Source: Blattamonas nauphoetae
Lineage: Eukaryota > Preaxostyla > Oxymonadida
Reading direction: 5' to 3'
Length of the DNA: 64,000 nt
Assembly: GCA_033064195.1 (NCBI GenBank)
Contig: JARBJD010000008.1
Coordinates: 310,001-374,000, forward strand
Made by a program: the position numbers and the translations under genes. Below, in pieces: positions 43,271-53,129 of the stretch (positions are counted from its first letter, which is position 1; every line of letters begins with the position of its first letter). The notes under the pieces were generated by a model that made no database searches, was not told where the DNA came from, and saw nothing but the letters and a program-made list of their open reading frames with translations.

Positions 43271-44501
43271 TCAGCTCGACAACACTTCACTCACACACTC
43301 CATCAATCAACCTTCATCCCTCTCACATCATCTCTTCCTTCTCTCACTCAGCATGTGGATTGACCAACATCCAGAAATATCACGACAAGAGCGAGCCGTG
43401 CACTTCACGTCACTTTCAACTATTTCTGCCTGTCTCGCCTTGTCGTCGTTCTCCTTTGACTCGTTTTTTGCTGGCTCTTCGATGACGTTTCGTTCACTCA
43501 ACGTCAACAATCACTCATTTTCGTTCTTCTTCTCTCTCGTTCTCCACATCAGATCGAACACCCAACACACGCTCACACACGATCAAATTCAAAATGTCTC
43601 ACCTTCATCACAACATCTTCAGCCGTCCTCGTGTTTCACGAGTCTTCGATGTGTGAATCACCCACCCCACACCGCCGTTCCGACAAGAGCGAGCAGTGCC
43701 CTTCACGTCACTCAACTATTTCTGCCTGTCTCGCCTTGTCGCTGTTCTCCTTTGACTCGTTTTTCGCTGGCTCTTCGATGACATTTCGTAGAACCACGTC
43801 ACATTCGGAATCGTTCAAAATCAACAATCGCTCCCACACTGTTCGTAACGTCATCCTCACTGTTTCTCTTCAGGGGCTCTCTTCCTTTGTTTTTCTCCTT
43901 CTTTGTTGTGATCTGTCTGTTGATTTTGAGGAATGACAAGTCACCCCTTCATTCTCTCGTCGGATCACACTCTTCGTTCTGATCGTCACTCGTTCGGTTG
44001 TCATCTCGCATGTCGCATCAGACACTCACTAGCTCCGCTTCTGCCTGCTTGTCTCACTCTGAATGGTCGGAGTGTGGCTGGTTTGTGGAAGCTTTCTCAC
44101 GTTTGGAGCGAAGTGTGAGACCAAAGCCAATTTCGTGTCATTTTGTCACATCGCCTTATTCGGAAGTCATGTTGCAGAAAAGAGCGGATACCGAAAAGGC
44201 CTCATTTCACATCTCCACTTCGATGCATCTCATTCTTTTCACATTTCAATGATCATTGTTCAACTAGTCATTCTATAATTTTCATCATATGGGAACGTCA
44301 CAATTAGAACTGTTTGATACGATAAACATGGTTTTTCTCGAGACTCGAATACTAGCAGATTGAAGAAAAATCGCGACACAATGCTCGGTTTTCGAAGTCG
44401 ATAATGAGCTCGAAGAACAGAAATAACACTCAGAGAAAGGAGAAGAGACGAGAAACCAAAAACAATCCAATGAAAAATAGTGTGATCCTAATGTGGGAGG
44501 A
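43271..44501. other. Spacer with repeats, no gene seen
   Basis: Holds the 110-bp direct repeat (43382/43680) and the segment 43895-44145 shared with 38995-39235. Open stretches are short, differ between the two duplicated copies and have no domain, so I regard the region as non-coding flank of family A genes. Confidence 0.6.
43382..43790 (+). repeat. Local direct repeat, two ~110-bp copies
   Basis: Copies at about 43382-43492 and 43680-43790, 298 bp apart, share CTGTCTCGCCTTGTCG and CTGGCTCTTCGATGAC with few differences. A ~300-bp tandem duplication followed by divergence of the middle explains the pattern. Confidence 0.8.
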
Positions 44502-45439
44502 TCATTCAACGAGGCCAGAGATAAAGCCGTATTGTTCGCATCCACATTCGTTTGTTCCGCGTCGCATTCTGAAGAAGCCATTCTCACCCCATTCCGGTCC
44601 CCACGAGTTCTGCAGCAGCCAGTACTTCTCCCCATTCTCCTCACCCCAGCCCATCAAGGTCACGGCATGACCATTCACCGCACGGCCATATCGATGCTTG
44701 TAGATGCCGGAGCCATAGTGATATAAAAAATCCTCATAGACAGTGAAGGCAAAGTACATGGGGCTGAGAGGAAAGGAAGGTGGGAAGAAATTAGAAAGAG
44801 AGCAAAGGCAAAAGAATCAAGAGGGATCGAAGGAAAGAGAAAAAAAACAAACCCATCTTTCATTAATCCTTCCATCACATCATTGACCGTGTATTTCGCT
44901 ATTTCTTCATATTTATGGCGAACGATCGCGCTTCCTTTGTCACATTTGACCGGACATAGCGGCACGCGCTGATCAAACGATTTGTAGCTCATGCATTGGT
45001 CTGTTGTCGCCCCCGTTTCATGCATGTACACATGTGGAGTGTAGAACCCACCTCCATTGCAGCCACCATCATATTTGTCGCACGACACCAAATCTTGGGG
45101 GGAGAGAACACCATAGCTATGTCCTTTAATATTGAAGCGGATTGAGGCTGCTGTTGTTGTTGCGAAGGCCCAGCAAGCTCCACATTGCTCTTGGTGTCGC
45201 ACTGGGACAACAGCTTCTGGATATCTTTCTCGGATATCGAACGATTTTGGGAGAGTGGGTGGGGCTTCCCATGAAAACTCCCTCTCTGGGATGATTGGAA
45301 GGCCGCCCTTGGCACGAATGTTGTTCATAATGTGCTTTGGATAATCGACAGCAACCCATGTTGAAGTTGGGTCGTTGTTGAGATCAACAATACGGCTTGA
45401 AGAGACAAGTGAAGCGAGAAGGAACGAAAGCACTGACAA
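44502..45439 (-). CDS. Cathepsin B-like cysteine protease (papain family C1A), at least two exons
   Basis: Exons 45439-44853 and 44763-44502 join in phase 2 across an 89-nt intron (gtttgt...tctcag), restoring KDG|PMYFAFTVYEDF. Catalytic residues: Cys in QEQCGACWAF, His in NGHAVTLMGWG, Asn in LQNSWGPEWG. CNGGGFYTPH matches the conserved CNGG motif. The N terminus is a hydrophobic signal (LSFLLASLVSSS) and a short prodomain. The His-His occluding loop of animal cathepsin B is absent, as in Giardia-type enzymes, so it should act mainly as an endopeptidase in a secretory or phagolysosomal compartment. No ATG opens the frame: the acceptor TTGTCAG at about 45436 suggests a small 5' exon or a start codon split by an intron. 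Divergent from SmD3. Confidence 0.88.
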
Positions 45440-45820
45440 GCAATGAGAACGAGAGTTTGGACAAACTGTGGATGGTTGGTTACCTATTTGGGAGCTTCGA
45501 GAAGTGTTGAATCGATGTAGAAATAAAGGGCCACTCAGACTTGTCCCTCAGATCTCATCTGTCTCTCCCGGTAAGGCTTCCCAAATCAGAGTAAAAAGTG
45601 ATGAAATCATGATTTCACATCTCTAAAGCACGATTCAAGACATTTCTGAGATCAAGTCGTGATCGGTCCCAGTAGGCAGGGATCTGACATTTTGACATCG
45701 AGAAAAACCATGTCACACAACCCTATATTCCCTGGTGACTTAAACTCATCACTGTCGTTGCTCAGATCATCCTCCAACATGAGACGACAAGATCGACCCA
45801 TGATTTTTTCACAGTCTTCC

Positions 45821-46346
45821 ATGTCAATCGAGATTCCAGTCAAATTACTTCATGAAGCAGAAGGGCATATTGTATCCATTGAAATGAAGACCCGGGAGAG
45901 TTTTCGGTATCTTTTTGCCTTCTTTTCTGAGATAATTTCCACGCATTTCTCCCTCACAGCGGAAAGCTCATTGAAGCTGAAGATAACATGAACTGCCGAT
46001 TGGAAGGGGTGATACAAACTCAAAAAGATGGATCAACTGCGAGACTTAATAACGTTTGCTATCATCCTTTTTCTCAGTCTGACTCAATCCAGGTCTATCT
46101 CAGAGGCTCCTCGATCACCTACTTTGTTTTCCCTGAAATGCTACGAAATGCACCCATGCTCAAGGTTTTTCTGATGTTCTCTTATCAGATTCTTGGATTG
46201 AATTCCACTTTTTCAGAACCTGGACAAACCCACAAAGGGACAAGGAATTGGAATGGGAATTGGAAGGCAAGCACAAAGGCAAGCAAAGGGTATGTCATAT
46301 CTCTTTGGATAACCACCTCTTTTCAGCCACTTACCGTGGAAAATAA
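45821..46346 (+). CDS. SNRPD3: Small nuclear ribonucleoprotein SmD3, five exons
   Basis: Exons 45821-45906, 45960-46053, 46093-46164, 46217-46289 and 46327-46346 give 114 residues. Introns are 53, 39, 52 and 37 nt, all GT-AG, with phases consistent throughout. The product starts MSIEIPVKLLHEAEGHIVSI and continues RGKLIEAEDNMNC (Sm1), then VYLRGSSITYFVFPEM (Sm2 with the RG of the Sm fold), LRNAPMLK and a basic Gly/Gln/Arg tail (GIGMGIGRQAQRQAK) ending ATYRGK. Length and order match SmD3 of other eukaryotes. It is a core spliceosomal subunit binding the Sm site of U snRNAs in the nucleus, which fits the intron-bearing genes around it. Four introns in a 345-nt coding sequence is dense. Confidence 0.95.
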
Positions 46347-46435
46347 CAGAATCTCAATTCATTCTCTGGGGCCTCACAAAACGCCATTTCCTCACTTTCT
46401 CACTTCACTGAAAGACAACGACAATGTTTTCAAGT

Positions 46436-46591
46436 TTATCTGACTTTTCTTTGTTCATTTTGGTTGGGGGACACTGTTATTTTTGAGTGAAAGACAAATT
46501 CCCTGTTCACGCTGCATCCTTTGGGTTGTTGAGAGGACTCGTTCAAACAGACATCAATGGACGTGTTCGAAGAACCTGTTTCCTCATCCAT
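46436..46591 (-). pseudogene. Family B gene, 5' fragment only
   Basis: ATG at 46591 opens MDEETGSSNTSIDVCLNESS, aligned in DNA with the start of the family B copy at 51997 (AGGAAACAG, GAACA-GTCCA, TTTGAA). Homology ends after about 45 codons and a stop follows at 46436. The upstream conserved motif (46603-46614) keeps the 11-nt spacing to the ATG but is cut by the hAT-like MITE, with the rest of the 5' flank at 47136-47500. It is the truncated left edge of the family B array. Confidence 0.6.
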
Positions 46592-46614
46592 CCAAAACGA
46601 CAGAGGGTCATCCC

Positions 46615-47135
46615 CAGGCATCTGAGTAGTCCCATCAAAATAGGTAAAACTGGGATCAATTGATGTCAGTGCCTAAATTTGGACTGAGATCAAATTTCAA
46701 CTCTTTTCCTTTGAGATTTTCTCATTATCACTTCATTAATCATGTTCAATTCACTTCTTGTTTTCACATAATGCTCTTCAATATTTCAGACAGCTCTTAT
46801 TTCCCAAAAACACGCACGATCACAATCACCAACACTTCTTTTTTCGATGTATTCCCTTCATTGACTTTAGTCAGTGAGAAAAAACCATCAAAGAAGACAT
46901 AATAACGCATTATCGACTTGTTTTTATAATTATTGTTGTAGAACAAACTGAAACAGCAGCACCCAAAGTTTGCATTTTCATGATCTATGAAGTGACCATT
47001 TTCCTTTTTACTTTTTTTTCCATTCAAATATCATATATAAGAAGACTTTTTTGAAATGAAAGAAACGAAATGGTATTGTAGGTATTTGGTGGGATCAGAT
47101 CCGACTGGGATCACTGGGATCAAATCAGAAGCCTG
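46615..47135. mobile_element. hAT-like MITE (521 bp) with 8-bp TSD
   Basis: The 8-bp duplication GTCATCCC is at 46607-46614 and 47136-47143. Inverted ends begin CAGGC(A/T)TCTGA, and subterminal CTGGGATCA words occur near both ends. AT-rich interior without coding capacity. It landed inside the conserved motif just upstream of the family B start at 46591. Confidence 0.85.
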
Positions 47136-47519
47136 GTCATCCCACTGTCCATCGCATCGTGTTTCCCATCAAACCAGTTGCACAATACTCGAATTGTTCG
47201 AAGCAGTTCAACCAAGACGAAGAGAAGAATGAAATGAATGATGGAACAAGAATGACAAACTCGTGGTTACGTGGGGTTGCGAGGAATGATGATTTTGTTG
47301 AAGGAATGAAGCAGTTCGTGTCACAAGACCTAAATCCTGGTTTTGTGCTGATGGCGAAAAACGAGAGAAAATGATGATGAAGAGATGAGACAAGAGGAGA
47401 GGAAGACAACGAGTGACCAAAAATCAGAAAGTGCTGATGGTGCACATGCAAGAAGACCAAAAAAACAGAACACACCTCAAACAGATCGTGTATGGTCATG
47501 AATGGGATGAAATGTGGGC

Positions 47520-47835
47520 CACATCCCATTTCGACGAGAAAAACAAGCAGTGTTTCTGAGATTGTCGAAAAGTCGAGATTTGGAATGATAATCCGATCAC
47601 AACGTGTCGGTCAGGGACACCAGGAATTGTTTGAAGAGAGGACGGTTGACGGTGTGACAGTCAAAGACAGCCGCGTTGAGAACGACAAACCCAAAAGAGC
47701 AGACCATTTCTGGACGATTGGAGGCCATCCCAGAATCTGTTCATCCGCACCAGCAATCAAAGCATTCCCAACATCCGAGGAGAGTCCGCAGAAATGAGTT
47801 GGAGTCATTCGAGAGAGGCAGCTTCGATGAGTCAT
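47520..47835. repeat. Family B 3' module, unit 1
   Basis: Shares its core with the modules at 50570, 52800, 54640 and 24965. It is open for about 75 codons in more than one frame on both strands, so no strand can be called coding from the sequence alone. It begins immediately after the family B stop (minus strand). Confidence 0.6.
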
Positions 47836-47848
47836 TTGAGATGCAACT

Positions 47849-49786
47849 TGGCACGGCTACTTCACATTCACTCCCAGCAATTTTGAGATTGAATGACAAT
47901 AATTGACAATACTGGTGCCAATATCTCCGTCCATGTCGTGTTTCATCAGATATTCGAGTGTGTCTTCGAAGCCTTCTGAAAACAGAGTTTGCATCATCCG
48001 TTTTCCACATTGGGCCACTTCTGGACCTTCGTTCTTCCATTCTTTGAACGAGAGTTCGATGTGGAGGAGATTATTCCAGAGATCATAAGTGCGTTCGACA
48101 AACGAGAGACAACTTGAGTATGCCATCGCAATCGGAGATGCGAGAACAAATTCCAATGTTGGACGATGCAACGGGCAGAATTGAATATGTGTTCCCAATA
48201 GATACACAGAAGAGCCGAACAAGTTTCCATTGAGGATGAAACGATTTGAGATGGGCGATTCTGAATGAAAACTTGTTTTACACTAATGTGCGTCACCAAA
48301 AATTATTTTTTGCCCAATTACCGTTCACCTGTGTAATAGACAGAAAACAGGAAAATTAGTGGAATTAAAGTTCGATCGCGTTCGATATCGTCATTTTTTG
48401 TTGAAGACAATTGTGCACACTTTTTATCACAGAACAAGTTCAAAAAGAGATAAATGATGGAAAACGAAGGAAAAAGCTCATTCTGTGTGAAAGAACCAAC
48501 ACAAGGTCATCTATTGGAGAAAAAGTCACAAACTGTTCGAGGAGACATATTCAACAGACTTGATAAGATTAGTCTTGGAAATTTCAGAAAGTATCCGGAC
48601 GATGCGGTTTGTGATAAATTGTGAAGGAAAAACGAGCATGAGAGGAACTGTAGCAGTGGGAGGAAGATCGAAAAGAGTGAATCGAATTTGACGGTTTACA
48701 ACGAGAAATTGCTGAAACAAAAGGAGAAATAGAGCGAAAACAGTCCAAAACGTTCAATCATGCGATTCTTGAGAGATCCTTATGGCTCCTGAGATTTGAT
48801 TTGCGACGAGACAAAAAAGTGCTGAGTTTCAGCACATGAGAACAAAAAACAATACATACAGTCTGATCTACATCCAATACGCTGGTTGAGACGGGTCGGA
48901 TCATCTCGATTCATAATCAAATAAAGTTGGATGGTGAGAAGGAGCCTGAACTTTGAATCGGAAAGATATCACGCGAGAATGAAGAAAAGTTGAATATCAA
49001 ACCTTTATGATGTCGATAGTGGCTGGACCTGTGAACTGGGAGGATTTCTGGGAGATCTTCAACTTCAAGACGAAAGGGAGACGCATGCAAGTTTTGATTT
49101 AGAATCGCCCAGATCAGAAATGTCACAAATTGAGATGATGGAAGAACGGTCTTCTGAAAGATCATTTCACGATGGTTGAATTGGTCGACAGCAGAAGTGA
49201 TGCCAAGTTCTCTGAGAGATGATGGGGACGCGAGGTCGAGGCAATAGAAGATGATCCAGATGAGATTGTCGAATATCCTTCTATTTCCTGCGATACGCGG
49301 TGTGTGAGGTTGGACAGTTGCTAACACTGTGCTGATGAGATCAGACTCCACGAGGCGACATCGAATCGTTAGCGATGATCTCGTTGTTGCTTTGTGGAGG
49401 AACGACATCGCTGCAGCGACCAATGTCGAGTGTGGAGATGAGAGCAGTGTCAAAATGCTCGAAACAAAGCCAGAAGGTGATCCAGTTGAAGAGGGAACGA
49501 GTTCAATCACGAGTTTGTTTGGGAGTCGTTGGTCGAAGTTATTTGGCTCGAGACTCTTCAGAAAATGGGCAGCTCTGTCCTGAAGGATGTTGTCAAACGG
49601 GTATTCAGCGTTAACGAGGGCTACAAGTGAACAGTAAATGGCTGATTTGTCCTCAAAAGACAATTCATAGTTCTCATCGAAATACAGGAATGGTTCGTTG
49701 TTAACCACGATAGTCGAAGGTGGTTCCTGAGAACCATTCGATAAGGTATCGTCGGAAGTCATTAAAGAATCCGTTTCTTTTTTCAT
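47849..49786 (-). pseudogene. Family B gene split by an 858-bp TIR element
   Basis: 5' part 49786-49111: MKKETDSLMTSDDTLSNGSQ, then SAIYCSLVALVNAEYPFDN, LQDRAAHFLKSLEP, GFVSSILTLLSSPHSTLVAA, ending VLPSSQFVTFLI. 3' part 48252-47849: SNRFILNGNLFGSSVYLLGT, HRPTLEFVLASPIAMAYSSC, EGPEVAQCGKRMMQTLFSEG, ending ISKLLGVNVK. The two halves together equal one complete 355-residue member, and paralogues (51310, 53520) show the uninterrupted sequence at the junction. With the element in place the frame runs into foreign sequence, so the gene is presumably silent unless the element is spliced out. Confidence 0.8.
48253..49110. mobile_element. TIR element (858 bp) carrying exon-like sequence
   Basis: Inverted ends GGGCGATTCT(G/A)AAT(G/C)AAA, continuing AACTTG. 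AGAT on both sides (48249-48252 and 49111-49114) suggests a 4-bp TSD, but a 2-bp GA reading with a TGGGCG terminus is equally possible, so the superfamily is open. The interior, minus strand, has gene-like pieces: LKLKISQKSSQFTGPATIDI at about 49050, FRLLLTIQLYLIMNRDDPTR at about 48935, and QQFLVVNRQIRFTLFDLPPT to KSVEYVSSNSL at 48720-48526, each bordered by plausible GT or AG sites. This looks like a captured multi-exon host gene segment. Confidence 0.7.
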
Positions 49787-49797
49787 TGAGAGGCGAT

Positions 49798-49812
49798 GAT
49801 GATCATCCCATC
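49798..49812 (-). promoter_or_regulatory. Conserved motif 11 nt upstream of family B start (unit 1)
   Basis: Minus strand GATGGGATGATCATC ends 11 nt before the ATG at 49786. The equivalents at 52009, 56447 and 61930 keep the same 11-nt spacing, and 54211 has 13. It may be a start-proximal promoter or UTR element, or a remnant of an upstream WDDPP-type coding extension. Confidence 0.5.
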
Positions 49813-50569
49813 GTTCCTCATTGAAGGACCGTCAACAAACTCTTGAATAACAAACGAATTCTCCAAAGAAATAAAAAGAAGATGAAGAGAAGAATGAAAT
49901 GAACCGCCATTGGCAACGAATCTGTTTCTGTCTGGAAATTGATTATTGTTCGGATGCGGACATTGATTGAGAAACTCCCATCGAAAGTGCAACCTGCCAA
50001 ACCAACAATCAACGCAGCCGAAGCTACCACCTTCGAATTGTGGAAAGTGGAGAGTTGAGAGTGTGATGGACGGACCAAAAGAGGCGGCGATTCTCTTTCA
50101 TGGCGAAGAGATGGCAAGAGCATTCTGATTCCGAAAATGGCATGTTCACACAATTGGGCGCGAGCTGGGCTTTGTTCAATGTCAATATCGTCCAGTTCAG
50201 TGAATAAGAGATCGTGTTCAGAAATGCAAGATATTGAGTCAGCAGGACAGAATCAGGGCAGGCCAATCCAACCGTATTCCATCGAAGAACGGTTCAACAT
50301 CAGAAAATGACAACAGTGCAACTCCAAACTCGTCTGGTTGTGTTGGAGGCGACGAAACACGAAACGTCAACATGAACGAATGTGAGGATATGTCGACAAA
50401 ATCCAATGCAGGCTGTTAGCTGAAATGAGAGAAGGAGAGAAAAGGAGGATGAAGAGATGAAGCAAGAACGGAGGAAGGACGAAAGAAGAACGACTCAATG
50501 CAACCGCTGATGGTTCTTACACCAGAAGCCCAAAAAAAGAGAACATACATCAAATAAAGAGTGTACGGC

Positions 50570-50910
50570 TGTGGAACTGTGGGAATGAGGGGTGCATCCC
50601 ATTTCGACGAGATAAACGAGAAGTGTTTTGAAGATGGTTGGACAGTCGAGATTGGGAAAGAGAATCTGGTCGCAACGTGTCGGTCAGGGACAGCAGGAAT
50701 TGTTGGGAGAGAGGACGGTTGACGATGAGACAGTCAAAAACAGCCGCGTTGAGAACGACGAACCCAAAAGAGCAAACCATTTCTGGACGATTGGAGGCCA
50801 TCCCAGAATCTGTTCGTCGGCACCAGCAATCAGAGCATTCCCAACATCCGAGGAGAGTCCGCAGAAATGAATTGGAATCATTCGAGAGAGGCAGCTTCGA
50901 TGCGTCATTT
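50570..50910. repeat. Family B 3' module, unit 2
   Basis: Same core as the unit 1 module, with the plus-strand landmark AGCAGGAATTGTTGGGAGAG. It directly follows the decayed family B copy at 50930-51997. Confidence 0.6.
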
Positions 50911-50929
50911 GAGAAGCAACCGGTCACTG

Positions 50930-51997
50930 TCTTTTCACATTCGATCCCAGTTTCTGTGAGATGGCGAGACATTCACCGACAACCCATTTGCCATCTCCAT
51001 CGCTCTTGTCGCATTTTATCATCTGTTCGAGAGTGTCTTCGAAGCCTTCCGAAGACAGAGCCTGTACCATCCGTTTTGCAGATTGGACCACTTATGGGTC
51101 TTCTTCCTTCCATTCTCTATTCTCCTCAGCATCAACCGTTCACTCAATGTTGAGATGATCATCAAATTTGATGAACGAGAGACAACTTGAGATTGCCATC
51201 GCAATCGGAGAAGTGAGAACAAACTCCAATGTTGGACGATGAAATGTGCATATTCGAAGGTGTATGGCTAATAGAAACATGAAAGAGCGAAATAAGTCTT
51301 GATTGAGGATGAATCGATTTGGAATCAGAAAGGTCATAAATTGAGACGATGGGAGCACGACCTTCTGAAAGATCATTTCACGATGGTTATATTTTTCGAC
51401 TGCATCTGTGATGCCAAGTTTACTGAGATAGTAAGGAAGTCCGAGGTTGATGCAATAGACGATGACATTGACGAGTTTGTCGAATATCTCGTCATTTCCT
51501 AAAAGTGGCAATGTGTGAGGGTGAACTGTCGCAAAGACATTTGATATGAGATCTGACACCACGAGACGACATCGAATTCTGAATGATGACACTTCTGCAA
51601 TTGTGTTGAGGAATGACAATGCTGCTGCAACTACAGTCGAGTGGGGAGACGATAAGAGAGTGAAAATGCTCGCAACAAAGCCAGAAAGTGATCCAGTTGA
51701 AGAGGGAACGAGGTCCGTGACGAGTCTGTCGGCAGTTTGTTTGTCGCCCAATTTCGGTTCGGGACTTTCCAAAAACAGGGTAGCCTTGTCTTGAAGGGTG
51801 GTGTCAAATGGGTATTCAGCTTTCACGAGGGCAATAAGTGAACAGTAAATGGTTGATTTGTCATTAAACGATAATTCAGAGTTCACATCGAAATTCATGA
51901 AAGGTTCAGGCAATGAGTCGTTTCTCGATCGTGAGTCGGAGAAATGATTCAAATAGGTGTCATTGGACTTGTTCAATGCTTCTGTTTCCTTTTCCAT
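50930..51997 (-). pseudogene. Family B gene with two in-frame stops
   Basis: ATG at 51997 (MEKETEALNKSNDTYLNHFS). The frame is intact for 285 codons through STIYCSLIALVKAEYPFDTT, LQDKATLFLESPEPKLGDKQ, SSPHSTVVAAALSFLNTIAE and FHRPTLEFVLTSPIAMAISS. TGA at 51140-51142 and a TAA about 17 codons later interrupt an otherwise in-frame C terminus (VVQSAKRMVQALSSEGFEDT, ISQKLGSNVK) that closes at about 50930. Full length otherwise matches the 354-355 aa intact copies. Early decay of a tandem duplicate. Confidence 0.8.
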
Positions 51998-52008
51998 TCA
52001 AATCGAAG

Positions 52009-52023
52009 GAGGATCGTCCCATT
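52009..52023 (-). promoter_or_regulatory. Conserved motif 11 nt upstream of family B start (unit 2)
   Basis: Minus strand AATGGGACGATCCTC, 11 nt before the ATG at 51997. In this copy a TGA sits between motif and ATG, so at least here the motif cannot be part of the same translated frame. Confidence 0.5.
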
Positions 52024-52799
52024 GTGCGCTTCGAATGAACTCACAACAAACCATTTGCATAAACCACGAATTGTTCGAAGAAATTCAATCGCAATGAAGA
52101 GAAGAATGAGATGAATCAGTTTTGACAAAGATAATGAGCCTGTCTGGCTTGCTGCATTTTCGTCGAGAATATCTCAGTCGATGTCCACGTGTCCATATTC
52201 TTCACTATCCAACAGCAAGCAACACAGAAGACGCAGCCAGATCCTTCAAAATGTGGACGAGAGACACTTCGGAGTCTGAATGACAGAACAAGAGAGGAGA
52301 TGATTCACGCTCAACTGGAAGACATCAGAACAGCACGCGTGTTTGGAAATGGCATGTTGAAACAATGCGAGTTGGGAGGTTTTCAACGTCGGCATCGTTC
52401 AATTCAGTGAAAATGAGTTCGTGTTCAGAAAAGCCAGAAAACTCGTCATGAGAAGAGTTTCAGGGTTGAACAAATCAACAATTGTCCACCGAACGAAAGC
52501 TAAACATCAACGAATGATTGAATGGAATGACAAACTCGGATATTTGCGTGGTGGCGATGATGGATGATTCTTCATCACAAACGAGGGAGTTCGCGCAATA
52601 AGGACTAAAATCCCGAGTTGAAGCAGTTGCGGAGAGGATAAGAGAAAAAGATAACGAAGAGACGAGACAAATGGAGTTGAAGATGGAGAAAGAATAAAAC
52701 ACAGAAACCGCTGATTGATCAGAATGAAAGAAGCACAAAAAAACAGGAACACACCTCAAACAGAGTGTGGATGGCTGTGGAAGGGCTGAAATGTGGAGC

Positions 52800-53115
52800 T
52801 CATCTCATTTCGACGAGATAACCGAGATGGGCTTTAGAGATGGTTCAAAAGTCGAGAATGGGAAAGATAATCTGGTCACAACGTGTCGTTCAGGGACACC
52901 AGGAATTGTTTGGAGAGAGGACGGGTGACGATGAGACATTCAAAGACAGCCGCGTTGAGAACGACCAACCAAAAAGAGCAAACCATTTCTGGACGATTGG
53001 AGACGATAACAGAATCTGTTCATCCGCACCAGCAATCAGCGCATTCCCAACATCCGAGTTGAGTCCACAGATATGATTTGGAGTCATACGAGAGAGGTTG
53101 CTTCGACGCGTCATT
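52800..53115. repeat. Family B 3' module, unit 3
   Basis: Core as in the other modules. On the minus strand it is in frame with, and directly after, the TAA of the intact copy at 53130 and stays open for about 75 codons, which raises but does not prove an ancestral longer protein. Confidence 0.6.
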
Positions 53116-53129
53116 TGAGAAGCAATCGG

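Noticed and set aside
43353-44252. Ser-rich open stretches downstream of the 39473 gene as genes
   Set aside because: They differ in frame between the duplicated copies and have no start or splice context.
48526-48720. Stand-alone small gene inside the 48253 element
   Set aside because: It lacks its own start context and lies between TIRs next to other exon-like pieces, so it is treated as cargo.
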